Shown: positions 11,060 to 20,721, counted from the first letter of the stretch. The stretch is 64,000 nt of DNA from Gnetum montanum (GCA_015680685.1 MNCI01014205.1:960725-1024724); one strand, 5' to 3'. A program made the numbers and translations. The notes: generated by a model not told the origin, from the letters alone.

Positions 11060-12109
11060 CAGGCGAAGGTTTACTCCGATGAACTCTAGCTGCCACGGTT
11101 TGACCTGTGCCACTCCCAGGCTCCGTAGAGGCCTCGGTTATACGAAGCCGTTTACGCTGAGCTGCAGGTTCTACAATTTCCGCCGCCAAACGTTTCCCTC
11201 GTGAGGCATCGCCAGTGTAAGTAGGCATTATCCCGCCTACACTGTCGAGGCCTTGCAGTCGAGACGCCGCCAAACCCTTAGTTGTTATTGACAGAGATTC
11301 CCCAATCCCTTCCGGAGGATCCTGCCCATGGGTAGTGCTGAGGATATGTGTAATCCAAGGTTTGGATAGCTGGTCTCAGTCTTGTTGCACCCAGACCCCA
11401 TCCCTTTGGACGACCAAAAACTCAGCAAAACGCCGAAGGCAAGCTATGAAGAAGGCGTAATGCACATTGAAACGAGACTTGAGCTTCTTGCGAAGCCTGA
11501 TCATCTTAGTGCGTAGTCCCGCAGCAAAATAGCTTGCCCAATTGAACTGGGTCCCTTCTTCCAGAACCTCCTGCATAATATGGGTCTGCTCTATGGAAAA
11601 GAACTTCCCTTGCGAGAGCGTTTTGGAGAAAGTCCGGGCCCGGAAAAGCGAATAAACTGTCTTGGCGATTCCTAGTTTGATTCTTTCACAAGGAATCCCT
11701 TTAGGCTCCTTCTTAACCCTTACCCACTTCTCCAGCCACTTCTGGCAGTCGAGACTCCTCTTCGCCTTCTCGTCTATGGGAAGGCTGTCAGAGGGGATGC
11801 CAAAAAGGTCTGCAAAGAGCTGCGCGTCAATGTCAAAACTTACACGTCTGTGATGCACGCGCGTGCAAAAACGTTCTGCCTTTTCGCTGAAGGAGTTGAA
11901 CAGGGTTAGCATTTCACTGGCGGGGACATCAGGAGTTGCGGCTAAAAATAAATGCATTAGCCTCGCTTCTCAGATCTTGGTGACCACCGCAATTGGGGCC
12001 ACCGCGTGGCCAAACCAGCGTTGTGCATCCTTGATGTCACCATAGCGGAAGAGGATGGTATTCGCCTCGCGGCTGAAAATTATAAGGGTAATCTCCCGGG
12101 ATTCCCTGA
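11060..12109 (-). other. Exon 4 of the antisense gene: transposon-associated-like domain and NLS-like motif
   Basis: The longest exon (1050 nt in A and B), residues about 282-631. It contains LMHLFLAATPDVPASEMLTL, then FDIDAQLFADLFGIPSD, a pattern like the domain often found in plant 'putative plant transposon proteins' (V-F-x-x-x-x-I-x-x-x-x-G-I-P). This is followed by a basic helical stretch (RTKMIRLRKKLKSRFNVHYA). Near residues 578-600, RGKRLAAEIVEPAAQRKRLR looks like a bipartite nuclear localisation signal. A has TGA stops near 11974 and 11378 where B has CAA and CGA. The exon ends at a GTAAGT donor. The domain assignment is weak; the NLS is a sequence pattern only. Confidence 0.5.
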
Positions 12110-12570
12110 CTGAACAACGTAAGACACAGGTCAAACGAAAACATTATTACGCAATGTTCACAATTCACAACTACACCACGCAACAATAGAATACGCAGCA
12201 GTTTTACCAGGTCCAAATGACAAAGGAAATGGAGGAAGGTTCCTCTGCACGTCCTCAACGGTAAGGGGCGGATCCAAGGTCCAGTCATCATGTAGCCAAC
12301 CGAGATTCTAGCAATTCTCGAAAGCATCAACATAGCGGGTGGAGTACTCATGAATGTCGAAGCCGATTTTCCCCATCACACCAGCATGTACGTTGCTAGT
12401 GGAGGTAAACGCCTTTATTGCCGTTTCGATCCATGACAACGTATCACCATCTCCTACTAACCTGTTCTGATGAATAAAAAACCTGTACCATACCACATAG
12501 ATTCATCTTACGTTTTGCAAAACTCAGACAACAGATATATAACAAAAATACAATCAACAAAACTACTTAC

Positions 12571-13020
12571 CCGCCTGAATAATACACAGTGCCTACTGGG
12601 TTCTAGAAGTAGGTCGAGACATGGCGAGCCACGAACAGAGTGTTATATGCATGGTAGCAACTAAACTGGGCCATTTCCCAAATCCAACCTAAGCACCTCA
12701 AACCTCGGGCGCTAGGTTCTCGGTCCTCGGGACGTCTAGTATCAATGGCTCCGTCTGTCAAGAAAGCGAGGATCCCCTGTGCAGAACCCACCAGCAGGTG
12801 CTCCAAAATGGCACCAGCAATATCACCTGATAAATTAGACCATATAATAATGTTGTAGTTGCGCAGTAAGAGCTGCAGAAACTCCAGCGCATCCTTTCGA
12901 AACCATATGGCCTTCCCATGCAACTGAGTTTGCGGGAGCGGGACATTAGGCACGATCGGGTTTATGCAGCATAGAACCCCAACAATATCCAAGACGATGA
13001 AAACAGGCTTTAGCATAATA
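12571..13020 (-). other. Exon 2 of the antisense gene: degenerate FCP1/HAD-like phosphatase domain
   Basis: Residues about 41-190 of the predicted protein. KPVFIVLDIVGVLCC (D at residue 51) matches the motif I position of FCP1/NIF-type HAD phosphatases (LDLDGTL; many plant relatives have LDLNGLL). RKDALEFLQLLLRNYNIIIW plus SN matches the R-P-x-x-x-x-F-L ... VWS/T block holding motif II. Near the exon end, NTLFV...STYF before NPPG-like residues (intact in B) aligns with the NTLLVDD...NPP block. The nucleophile Asp is kept, but the second Asp is Val and the DD of the last motif is AR, so catalysis looks lost in both copies. The exon is 450 nt in A and B. Recognition is from motif memory only. 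Confidence 0.65.
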
Positions 13021-13560
13021 CTTTACAGAAAACGCAATACATAGATCAACATCTGGATTGACATTTGCATGTTTAAATACAGAAAACCTACAAATTACGC
13101 TTAGTTATCCATGCCGAAATCGCCCAAACCCTTGTAACCGCGCAAGGTCTGTCCCTGACAACGGCGATAGACGCAACCCCTTTAAACCCTCATCTTAACG
13201 CGAGGTCCATAGTCTAAAACCCTCGTTTACACGAGCGACGCTACAACAATAAACACTGCTAGAATAACACAAATACGCAAGAGATGGCCTACTGGTTCAA
13301 GGGTGTAGGGTCCCTTACTTCGACCACTGCCTGCGAAGCGTGCTCCAAATTCTCTTGCACCTCGTCGATCTTAGCCAATTTCGTGTTCTTCCTTTTCGCT
13401 TTAGGCGCCATTGTCACAATTTCAAAACCTTCACAGCTTCACACGTTCACGCCTTTGCAAATTACACGTTCCAACCTTCTGCTCCTCTTTCTCTCACTTC
13501 GTAACAGTTAGGAATTTGAATTCGCGACAGCCAACAGCTCGTTCTCACCGAAAACTACTT

Positions 13561-13570
13561 ACTTATATGT
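13561..13570 (-). promoter_or_regulatory. TATA-like box of the antisense gene (A)
   Basis: On the minus strand the sequence reads ACATATAAGT, about 150 bp upstream of the exon 1 ATG at 13411. B has CATATAAATAAG at nearly the same distance (about 143 bp). The 13412-13810 interval would serve as a divergent region between this promoter and the sense acceptor before RT. Confidence 0.5.
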
Positions 13571-13789
13571 GAGAATCGCTGACTTGATATCCAATTTCAG
13601 CAGGACTTTCCTAAAACAGAACCCAAAAATCAAGGTATTAATGCGGCAGATATCGCATGCGCCACTGTCCAAAATGACGTTAAACTACCACATCTTATCG
13701 CCTCGTAATCAGGTAGCTTTAATTACAGCCTGTTTACAATATTCAAAATTCAGTTAGCTTTCCACGTTCGACAACACCACGTCATGCTT

Positions 13790-13824
13790 TCTCCTAATCA
13801 TTTACGCATTTGGCGATTTTACAG
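13790..13824 (+). other. Candidate sense splice acceptor upstream of RT (A)
   Basis: TTTTACAG ends at 13824, preceded by CTAAT (a branch-point-like sequence), and the pol frame is open from 13825 with an ATG at 13837. B has CTAAT followed by ATTTTGCAG ending at 40469 and the same downstream phase. Ogre elements are known to splice an intron between protease and RT. I could not find a donor conserved in A, B and C near the end of protease. Confidence 0.45.
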
Positions 13825-15366
13825 GACGGTCGGCAAATGGATGCAACATTTTCAGCACCTCTAACTTTGACAGGCCCATACGGGAAAATAATTAGGCAAT
13901 TCAATCCTATGCTAGTAGAAACTCACCCTCCCTTCGATGACGTGACCATAGCCACGTCGGAAACGTCCCCAGAATGGCCAGAACAGTCGACGCGCATGCT
14001 AGACTTGGAGGCTAGGGATATAACCGAAGACCCCCTCAATGTGGTTTCTATCGTTACGCATAAGGGTGAAGCCAAAACGCTTAAGGTTAGTTCTTTACTA
14101 GACTAGAAAAAGCACAATTCTATAAAAAAGGTCCTGCAAGACAACATTACGGTATTTGCGTGGTCATACGAGGATATGCCGGGACTAGATCCCAGGTTAA
14201 TTCAGCATAACATAATCTTAGACCCGCAGATTAAAGCAACTAGGCAAAAGGTACGAAAAATCAAGCCAGAGATCGCGCTAGCTGTGCGTGATGAGATCAC
14301 CAAACTGTATCAGGCTGGTTTCATTCGCGCGGTCGATTACTCGGATTGGGTGTCTAACATTGTAGTCGTCCCAAAGAAGACCGAAAGCATACGCATCTGC
14401 ATAGACTTCCAAGATTTAAACAAGGCCGCATTCAAGGATAACTTTCCACTACCGAGTATCGACCAACTAGTCGATACGACAGCTGGGCATGCGCTTCTGT
14501 CCTTCATGGATGGCTTTTCGGGCTATAACCAGATTCGCATTAACCTAGAACATCAATTGACAACAACGTTCATGACGCCCTGGTGCACCTTTTGCTACAC
14601 TATGATGCCTTTTGGCCTGAAAAACGCCGGAGCGACGTATCAACGAGCCATGACATACATCTTTAGCGACTACCTCTTAGGGAGACTGAATGACTATGTT
14701 GACGATATAGCTATCAAATCTTTAAAGTCGGAAGATCATTCAGAAGACCTGGAGTTAGTCCTCAAAAGATGCTCCAAATACGATCTCTGGCTTAACCCAA
14801 AGAAATGCGTATTCGGAGTCAAAATCGGAAGCATGCTGGGGTTTGTGGTGTCAGAAACCGGCATACGATTACAGTTTATTCATCGGTTCATCTCGAAATT
14901 AACCGACAAGTTACACCCTATGCAACATTTTCTTAAAAAGGGGGTTAATTTCGAATGGACAGACGATTGTCAGCGTGAGTTTGACAGCCTAAAACAGGAA
15001 CTCCAACGCTTACCAACGTTTTTCCCGCCACAAAGGGACCTACCATTTTACATTTACCTCGCAACTTCGGACGTAGCGTTAGCAGCATTACTCTGTCAAA
15101 GGAGGGATAACGGGTCGGAAGTGCCCATCTACTACTTGAGTCATGCTCTATGTGTGTACGAAACAAGGTACAATGAAGTAGAGCGTAATTGCCTAGCATT
15201 AGTATTTACGCTAAAAAAGTGTAGACATTATCTTTTCCGTAGCCAAGTTAACATCATCTGCAAAAATAACATCCTTAGGGCCATTACGCACAACCTATAC
15301 GAAAGTAGCAAAATAGCTCGCTGGAAGGCTATCACGGCAGAATTCGATCTGCATTATATTGGCTAA
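13825..15366 (+). pseudogene. Reverse transcriptase and first RNase H of element A
   Basis: A Ty3/gypsy RT with VVPKKTESIRICIDFQDLNK (about 14368), FSGYNQI (14515), MMPFGLKNAGATYQRAM (about 14602) and YVDD at 14695-14706. The first, connection-type RNase H follows with PFYIYLATSD, PIYYLSHAL and VERNCLALVF. A has an in-frame 81-nt deletion after GIR at about 14868, relative to B and C, removing the VDPDKV...LQGR segment of the thumb region. Stops lie at 14104 and 15364. The pol frame is continuous from 13825 to 17223. The product would copy element RNA into DNA; this copy is inactive. Confidence 0.9.
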
Positions 15367-15939
15367 TCTTCTACGAAAGGCCAAGCGATAGCTGACCAGT
15401 TAGTAACGTCACCAATTAACAACCACGTAACTATAGAGCCTGAGTTCCTAGATGAACATGTACATAGTTTAAGCCCTGTCTTCACAGGCCCCGAGGCGAC
15501 GTTTTATTTCGACGGAGCTTCAACTGCCAGAGGTGGCAGTGCCGCCACCGTTATTACGCTATAACCTGAGGATGTGCGTCTTCACACTTATCGCTTGACC
15601 TTCCCCTGTACGAACAACGTGGCAGAGTACGAGGGGCTCCTCAGGGGATTACTAGCTGCAAGCGAACTAGATGTTTGACACTTGGCAGTTAGGGGTGATT
15701 CAATGCTCGTCATCAATCAGATCACAAGAGTCTATGCCTGCAAGGCTACGCATTTGCAGCCCTACTGCGATATGGCTAAAGATCTTCTGAAGCGATTCGT
15801 GACCATCGATGTCCAACACGTGCCACGCACTGATAACACACTGGCCGATGCGCTGGCTACGCTGGGTTTGAACGTACCTGCACATCTACTCGACACTTAT
15901 CCTACTTTAATAACAGATTGTACAGGTCCTATCATTTAG
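15367..15939 (+). pseudogene. Archaeal-type RNase H of element A
   Basis: The second RNase H domain, in the same frame as RT, shows YFDGAS (about 15508), CTNNVAEYEGLLRGLLAA (about 15610), GDSMLVINQITRVY (about 15694) and HVPRTDNTLADALATL (about 15817). This order and these acidic residues match the archaeal-type RNase HI that Tat elements are known to carry in addition to the usual one. Stops occur near 15562, 15676 and 15937, so it is not intact. It would remove RNA from RNA:DNA hybrids during reverse transcription. Confidence 0.85.
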
Positions 15940-17223
15940 GCGGCGCACATATCTTCTCTTCTTGAAGAAAGCATGCCAAAATGGTACGACAACATTAAAA
16001 CTTACCTCCTACAAGGCGAGCTACCGCACGAACTGATACGCGTGTAGAAAGATGCAATTCGTAAGCGAGCTAGGTAGTACGTAGTCATAGGAGATAGTAC
16101 TCTCTGTAGATGCTCTTTTGATGGCGTGCTGCTTACCTGCGTTAATAAAGACCAAGCACAACATATCGTTGGCGAGGTTCACGAGGGATTATGCGGAGGA
16201 CACGTAGCACCACGGGCTATGGCTCTAAAAATCCGTCGCTTAGGATACTACTGGCCACACATGGAAAAGGATTGCCTGAAAAAGGTTAAAACTTGTGACA
16301 CGTGTCAGCGTCATGCAAACCTTATAGACGTGTCACCTACGAAATTACATACGACTCAGATAACATGGCCATTTCAACGATGGGGACTAGATATCATAGG
16401 TCCCATCACACCGAAATCTTCCGCAGGTCACAGCTTCATAATTACCGCAACTAAGTACTTTACGAAGTGGGTAGAAGCTATTCCTTTAAGGAAGATCACA
16501 TCCCAACAGATTTGCCATTTCATCTTAGACAATATTGTAACCAGATTTAGTCTCCCGATGACTATCGTGACCGACAATGGACCATAGTTTAGTAGTACAG
16601 AAACCAAATCCTTCTGTGATAGCCTTGGCATTAAACAATCTTTTTCCTCGCCCTACTACCCGCAAGCGAATGGTCAAGCTGAAGCAACAAACAAAGTCAT
16701 CATCAATTTGCTTAAGAAGATGCTCGACAACAACAAGAGAACGTGGCACGAAAAAATCCTCTATGTGCTATTGGCGTATCGTACTACATGTAAGATGGCT
16801 ACAGATAATACACCCTATAGCCTAGTCTATGGATCTGAAGGAGTGCTGCCTCTCAAGTTGCAAATTCCTTCTCTGAGAATGGTCCTCTCCACGATTATAA
16901 ATGAGGCTCAACACACCGAGTCCCAGATTATGGATTTGGACTCATTAGAAGAGAAGCGAATACAGACGCTTGATACAATCGAAAAGTATCAAGACAAGCA
17001 GAGGCAAAAGCATTGTCACAATCTTCAGCAGTGTCCGATCAAGAAGGGAGATTTAGTTCTCAAGGCTGTTCGTGAACCTGTTGACAAATTCTCTGCAAAC
17101 TGGGAGGGCCCTTTCTTGGTGACTGATGTGTATAGCAGCGGAGCATTCAAGTTAGCGGATGTCGACGACAACGAGTTACCCAACCCTGTCAATAATATAT
17201 ATCTGAAGCAGTACTACATATAG
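15940..17223 (+). pseudogene. Integrase of element A
   Basis: It starts in the linker after RNase H. The zinc domain has HEGLCGGH and CDTCQRH (HHCC, about 16171-16313). The catalytic core has GLDIIGP (first Asp, about 16384), VTDNGP (second Asp, about 16567) and QANGQAEATNK (Glu, about 16665). The C-terminal region ends GPFLVTDVYSSGAFKLADV and NIYLKQYYI before TAG at 17221. In-frame stops are near 16048, 16075 and 16585; the last replaces the Gln after TDNGP. Array 2 starts 35 bp after the stop. Confidence 0.88.
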
Positions 17224-17257
17224 TTGCATCTCCAGTATATATATCAGGTATGGCCAT

Positions 17258-17757
17258 CATCGTCCGCTACGACGCTAAACTGGCAACAAACGTCCGCTAT
17301 GATGTAAAACTGGCACTCCACTCACGCGTCCGCCACGACGCTAAACTGGTACCGACCGTCCGCCACGATGCAAAACTGGCAAGTTGTGACCATCCGCTAC
17401 GACGTAAAACTGGCAATGTTGTACAGGTCCGCCAAGATGAAAAATTGGCATCTTTTGCACGCATCCGCCACGACGCTAAACTGGCATCGGCTATCCGTCA
17501 TGATATAAGACTAACAAAGGTAAGTAACCGTCTGCTAAGACGTAAAACTAGCACAGACTTGTCCCTGGGTCATGACATAAAACTGCCATCTACAGCACGG
17601 TCTGCTGAGACCATAAATCAGCCCCGCCACCGTCCGCTACGACGTAAAACTAGCGTTTTTCGGTCTGCCCAGACTTTAAACTGGGACCATGGTCTGCTGA
17701 GAGTTAAAACCAGTAATGACAGTCTCCCAGGACTTAAAACTGGGGTGTACAAACCGC
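17258..17757 (+). repeat. Tandem array 2 of element A (about 15 units)
   Basis: Degenerate units of about 29-38 bp with a core near TCCGCYACGACGYTAAACTG and then GCA, separated by variable spacers. B has a matching array at 43964-44420, and D and C have diverged forms. Tandem repeats behind integrase are known in Ogre/Tat elements and can seed satellites. Apparent ORFs across this array are artefacts of the repeat. Confidence 0.88.
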
Positions 17758-18907
17758 TCTCATGCAACTTAAGCGAGCATGATTATCTCCATGCAGCTAC
17801 AAGACACGTGGGATGGGATGCTGGGACAGTCCCAGAGTCATTACCCCACTGACATCCTACTGATTCCTCGGATGTGTCGAAGGGCATACTACTGACCCCT
17901 CGGAGATGCCATTACCGCGTTTATTCCAGCAGTGGTACCTCTGAGAGGTTAGTTTCGCTGTCCGAAGCCCCAAAGGCGTGGACATCAACTACAGCTTTAG
18001 GGATCTCTGCTCAACATCGCTATCAGGCCCTGGCTTCAGAGATTCATCTGGCCGGTTCTTTGCGTAACCAGTCAGATGCGCTGAGTCTGATGTTCTTTGG
18101 CGGAGATATGCTGGGCCGAGCGTTAAGGGTGAAAATTTGGGCCTCGTGCTATAGTTCCTCCTTCATGGCCCGATCACTTCATCTTGCCTCTAATAGCACT
18201 TGTTTCAACAACCTTGCCTCCAGTTCGCACAGACAATGGCATCCTTTGTTTTCTTCTGTGGTTGCAGGTTACTTGTTTCGAGGACGTCGTTCAAAGGTGT
18301 GTTCATCTGAGCGGTAAAGTACGAACAGTGTTTTGAAATTACTGCTCAGGTTAACTTGTCCACTTAGAAGTGCATCCCTCTTCCCCTTGTGACCCTACCC
18401 TTGGCTCTTAATCCGCTTCATCCCTACCATCTGCTTCCTGTATGCAAAAGCTACATACGCAAGCACCTGTTTTCTACACTCGCATTGCCATCAAGTCCAC
18501 AAACTGGCACAACGCAATTAAATGTCATAGCAGAGATATCACAGAAGCGACACGCTGTGCTCCTTTTGCAAGCATTCCTGCTATAGTCTGTAACAGAGAA
18601 ATCTCAGACTGATGCGCTATGCTCGTTTGAACACATTCCTGTTAATATAAGTATGCATATGTTTCTGTGTGTTCAATGAGCGTATTTCATACTTCCGCCA
18701 TCCTAACTCATTTGAGTCTTCCCCAAACCTGTTTCCTGCCAAATCATCTTATCTCCCATACCCTCCATCCTTGCTCTTCTATGTTGACAGGGCAACACTT
18801 GAGTGGCCATTGATGGACACTGTTGATACTTTTACCAATCCGGTGTTTCGTATTCTTTGTCGACGTCTTTCGGGCAAGCCCTCTAACCGTCAACAAAGAG
18901 GGGCCAT
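17758..18907 (+). other. 3' untranslated region of element A
   Basis: About 1.15 kb with no conserved coding frame. It contains a weak duplicated block near 18500-18650 (AGAGATATCACAGAAGCGAC and AGAGAAATCTCAGACTGATG with similar flanks). It ends with a purine-rich CAACAAAGAGGGGCC before the 3' LTR, the likely polypurine tract. B has a homologous region at 44421-45640. Confidence 0.6.
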
Positions 18908-18916
18908 TGAAACACC
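18842..18916. repeat. Palindrome spanning the 3' UTR/LTR junction of A, with PPT
   Basis: The outer arms are GGTGTTTC (18842) and GAAACACC (18909); the inner arms are CTTTGTCGAC (18855) and GTCAACAAAG (18889). The right arm contains the purine tract and the first nine bases of the LTR. The same architecture occurs in B, C and D. Confidence 0.75.
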
Positions 18917-20457
18917 ATGAAAATTGTGAGTCGGCCTCAGGCAAAGATTCGCGATCAGGCAAGAATACATGTCCGAATTCCAGAAGGGAGAACAAGGCAG
19001 AGTAAGGCAAAGAGACGTGTAGCATCAAGTCTTCGATTTCCTTTGCAGATTTCCAGCATCACTATGTTTTATCTTTGTACGCTGTATCACGCGACGTAGC
19101 GTAATGATGCTTAGCGTGATTCTGTTCAACATAGTCTAGTATTAGAAGGCGACTTACTTTGACATCTAGAGAGGCTTAAGCAGCGTAATATGCGACTTCT
19201 CGTATATTTTGCTAAGTCTTTTTTCCAAGGCCAGATTTACGCTCTGTTATGCAAAGCAGCGTAATGAGCTTCAAAAACATCAAAAAGGACCCAAAGGAAG
19301 CGCAACAGGTCAAGTTATGCTCGTTACGCAACGCAGCGTACGCAGTGTAATCCATCGCCAAGTTAACCTTTGTTTATGCTTCACTACGCTCGGTAGCGTG
19401 AACTAGCGTAAAGCAGCTTGAGTCTCTTACTTTTGTGCTTTATTACGCTCTCGCATGCGACACAATACGTACCAGCGTAATGTAGCCCAAAATCAACTGA
19501 GAACATGCCCGATCCACATTAGTCACCCATACGCACAATACGCAAATGCGCGTATTGTGCGTAGTCACGAATTTTATTACAAGGACAGTCAAGTCAACGA
19601 TCTTCCGAAAGGTTTGAAACACGTGTCATCACAGCCATCCCTTCTCCACATATTGTCAAACTTATAAATGTCCCAATTGGCGAAGAAAGAAAAAAAATGA
19701 GACCGAACAGAGGAAACATCCAGACAGAGAGAGAAAGAGCAGCATTTTCTGGCAATCATTTTGGCAGCACTATCTTTCAACAGAGACAAGAGATATTTCG
19801 CTTAAGCATTGGCAGCAGGAGCGATTACCCCTTTGGCGAAGACACAACTTTCTCCATTGGTGATCGTCGGCAGTTTCGAGCAAAGACTACCTAAGGCAAA
19901 AGGAGCAGATCAGAGATCAAGAGATCATCTAGTGTGGTTTGTGAGTTTCTATTGATCAGAAGTAGTTGATCGATAGACGTCAGTACTTGACCTTCCTTGC
20001 ATCCCATCTCTGGCCTACGAGGTAGATCGGACTTCATTCGGTACTTCTGCTTGAATAGTTTTCTTGTTATTTTGTGTTTGCTTCACATCAAGTAATCGGG
20101 GTCTCCCCATTGTGACGTGGTATACAAAATATTTATTCTTCAAGTCAAAGCGTAGATTTTGAAACCATGCGTTTCTTTTGTGTTTGCCTCCTCTTATCGT
20201 GTTAGCGTTATCATCGTTATAATTCGTCTACGTTGTTTTCCCCTCATTTTGCGACTCGTCGAATCAAATCGATCCACGAAATATTCACAATCTCCATCGG
20301 TTTACTGATTTAGTAAGTCCCTGTCTGATCGACAAGGCCGTTCAGGGCACTGCGGATTCGTTTTTCCAGCATAGCCCTCGCACGGATCCGTGGTTAAAAC
20401 TGTGTACACGGAATTTTGTTTGGTATTTTCCAGCTGCCGACATTTTCCGTCGTTATA
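18908..20457 (+). repeat. 3' LTR of element A
   Basis: 1550 bp, starting TGAAACACC and ending TTATA, where the 5' LTR has TTACA. The TATA-like box is at 19663-19669. It gives the uncorrupted order of the LTR and so exposes the inverted block in the 5' copy. Confidence 0.9.
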
Positions 20458-20462
20458 ATGCC
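20458..20462. repeat. Target-site duplication of element A, right copy (ATGCC)
   Basis: Pairs with ATTCC at 2916-2920 with one mismatch. The G reading frame resumes at the next base. Confidence 0.65.
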
Positions 20463-20721
20463 TCCATGTAACAGGTTTGCCCAAGAAAATTTGCAACAAA
20501 GATGCCCATATGTAGCAACCACACAACTAGTAGAAGACACCTCGTGGTTGACAGCTACTCGAAGGAGCAGAAAAATGTGCATGGAACGAACTGAGAAAAC
20601 CCATGCTCATAACGAAGGCATAGACACATTGAAATATGAGCGTCGCCAACTTCCACCCCTCAATCTAAGATCATCAATTGGGAGAAGTTTGGAAATTCTT
20701 AGAAACTTAAACATGCGCTAA
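20463..20721 (+). pseudogene. 3' end of the gag-protease frame of element G
   Basis: This is open in the frame that continues from 2918 once A and one target-site copy are removed; it ends at a TAA at 20719. The segment is Arg/Leu-rich (for example RRQLPPLNLRSSIGRSLEI) and has no RT or integrase motif. It is the C-terminal tail behind the protease of G. Confidence 0.6.

Larger units (their letters stand above)
9283..13411 (-). pseudogene. Antisense eight-exon gene inside element A
   Basis: Inferred exons on the minus strand: 13411-13293, 13020-12571, 12482-12208, 12109-11060, 10966-10691, 10617-10492, 10414-9597 and 9516-9283. Each intron has GT-AG ends; several donors are GTAAGT. Exon lengths sum to 3348 nt, a multiple of three, with matching phases at all seven junctions, giving about 1115 residues. 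B repeats the structure with six identical exon lengths, and C keeps exons 7-8 with the same phase. In-frame stops occur in exons 2, 3, 4 (two) and 5 (two), several being C-to-T type relative to B. Predicted order: short basic exon 1, degenerate FCP1/HAD-like domain (exons 2-3), transposon-associated-like region and NLS-like motif (exon 4), acidic repeats (exon 5), coiled coil (exon 7) and acidic tail (exon 8). The whole-protein function is unknown. It could be a captured host gene or a very old element gene. Confidence 0.8.
2921..20457 (+). mobile_element. Element A: complete Tat/Ogre-like Ty3/gypsy retrotransposon
   Basis: A 17.5 kb element with two LTRs, a candidate primer-binding site, gag-protease (4822-8613), tandem array 1 (8848-9095), an antisense eight-exon gene (9283-13411), RT/RNaseH/aRNaseH/integrase (13825-17223), tandem array 2 (17258-17757), a 3' UTR and a PPT-like purine tract before the 3' LTR. 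RT before integrase, dual RNase H, large size and 3' arrays are known traits of the Tat lineage that includes Ogre. Both sense frames lack frameshifts but carry many in-frame stops, so A is not autonomous now. It sits inside element G and has a sister copy, B. Confidence 0.9.

Noticed and set aside
17250-17852. A 200-codon open frame with repeats of RHDAKLA
   Set aside because: It is the tandem array 2 read in one frame; unit lengths vary and B breaks the frame.
17874-18317. 147-codon open frame in the 3' UTR of A (B equivalent 44369-44815)
   Set aside because: The homologous B region is in a different arrangement, with no shared protein-level signal or known motif.
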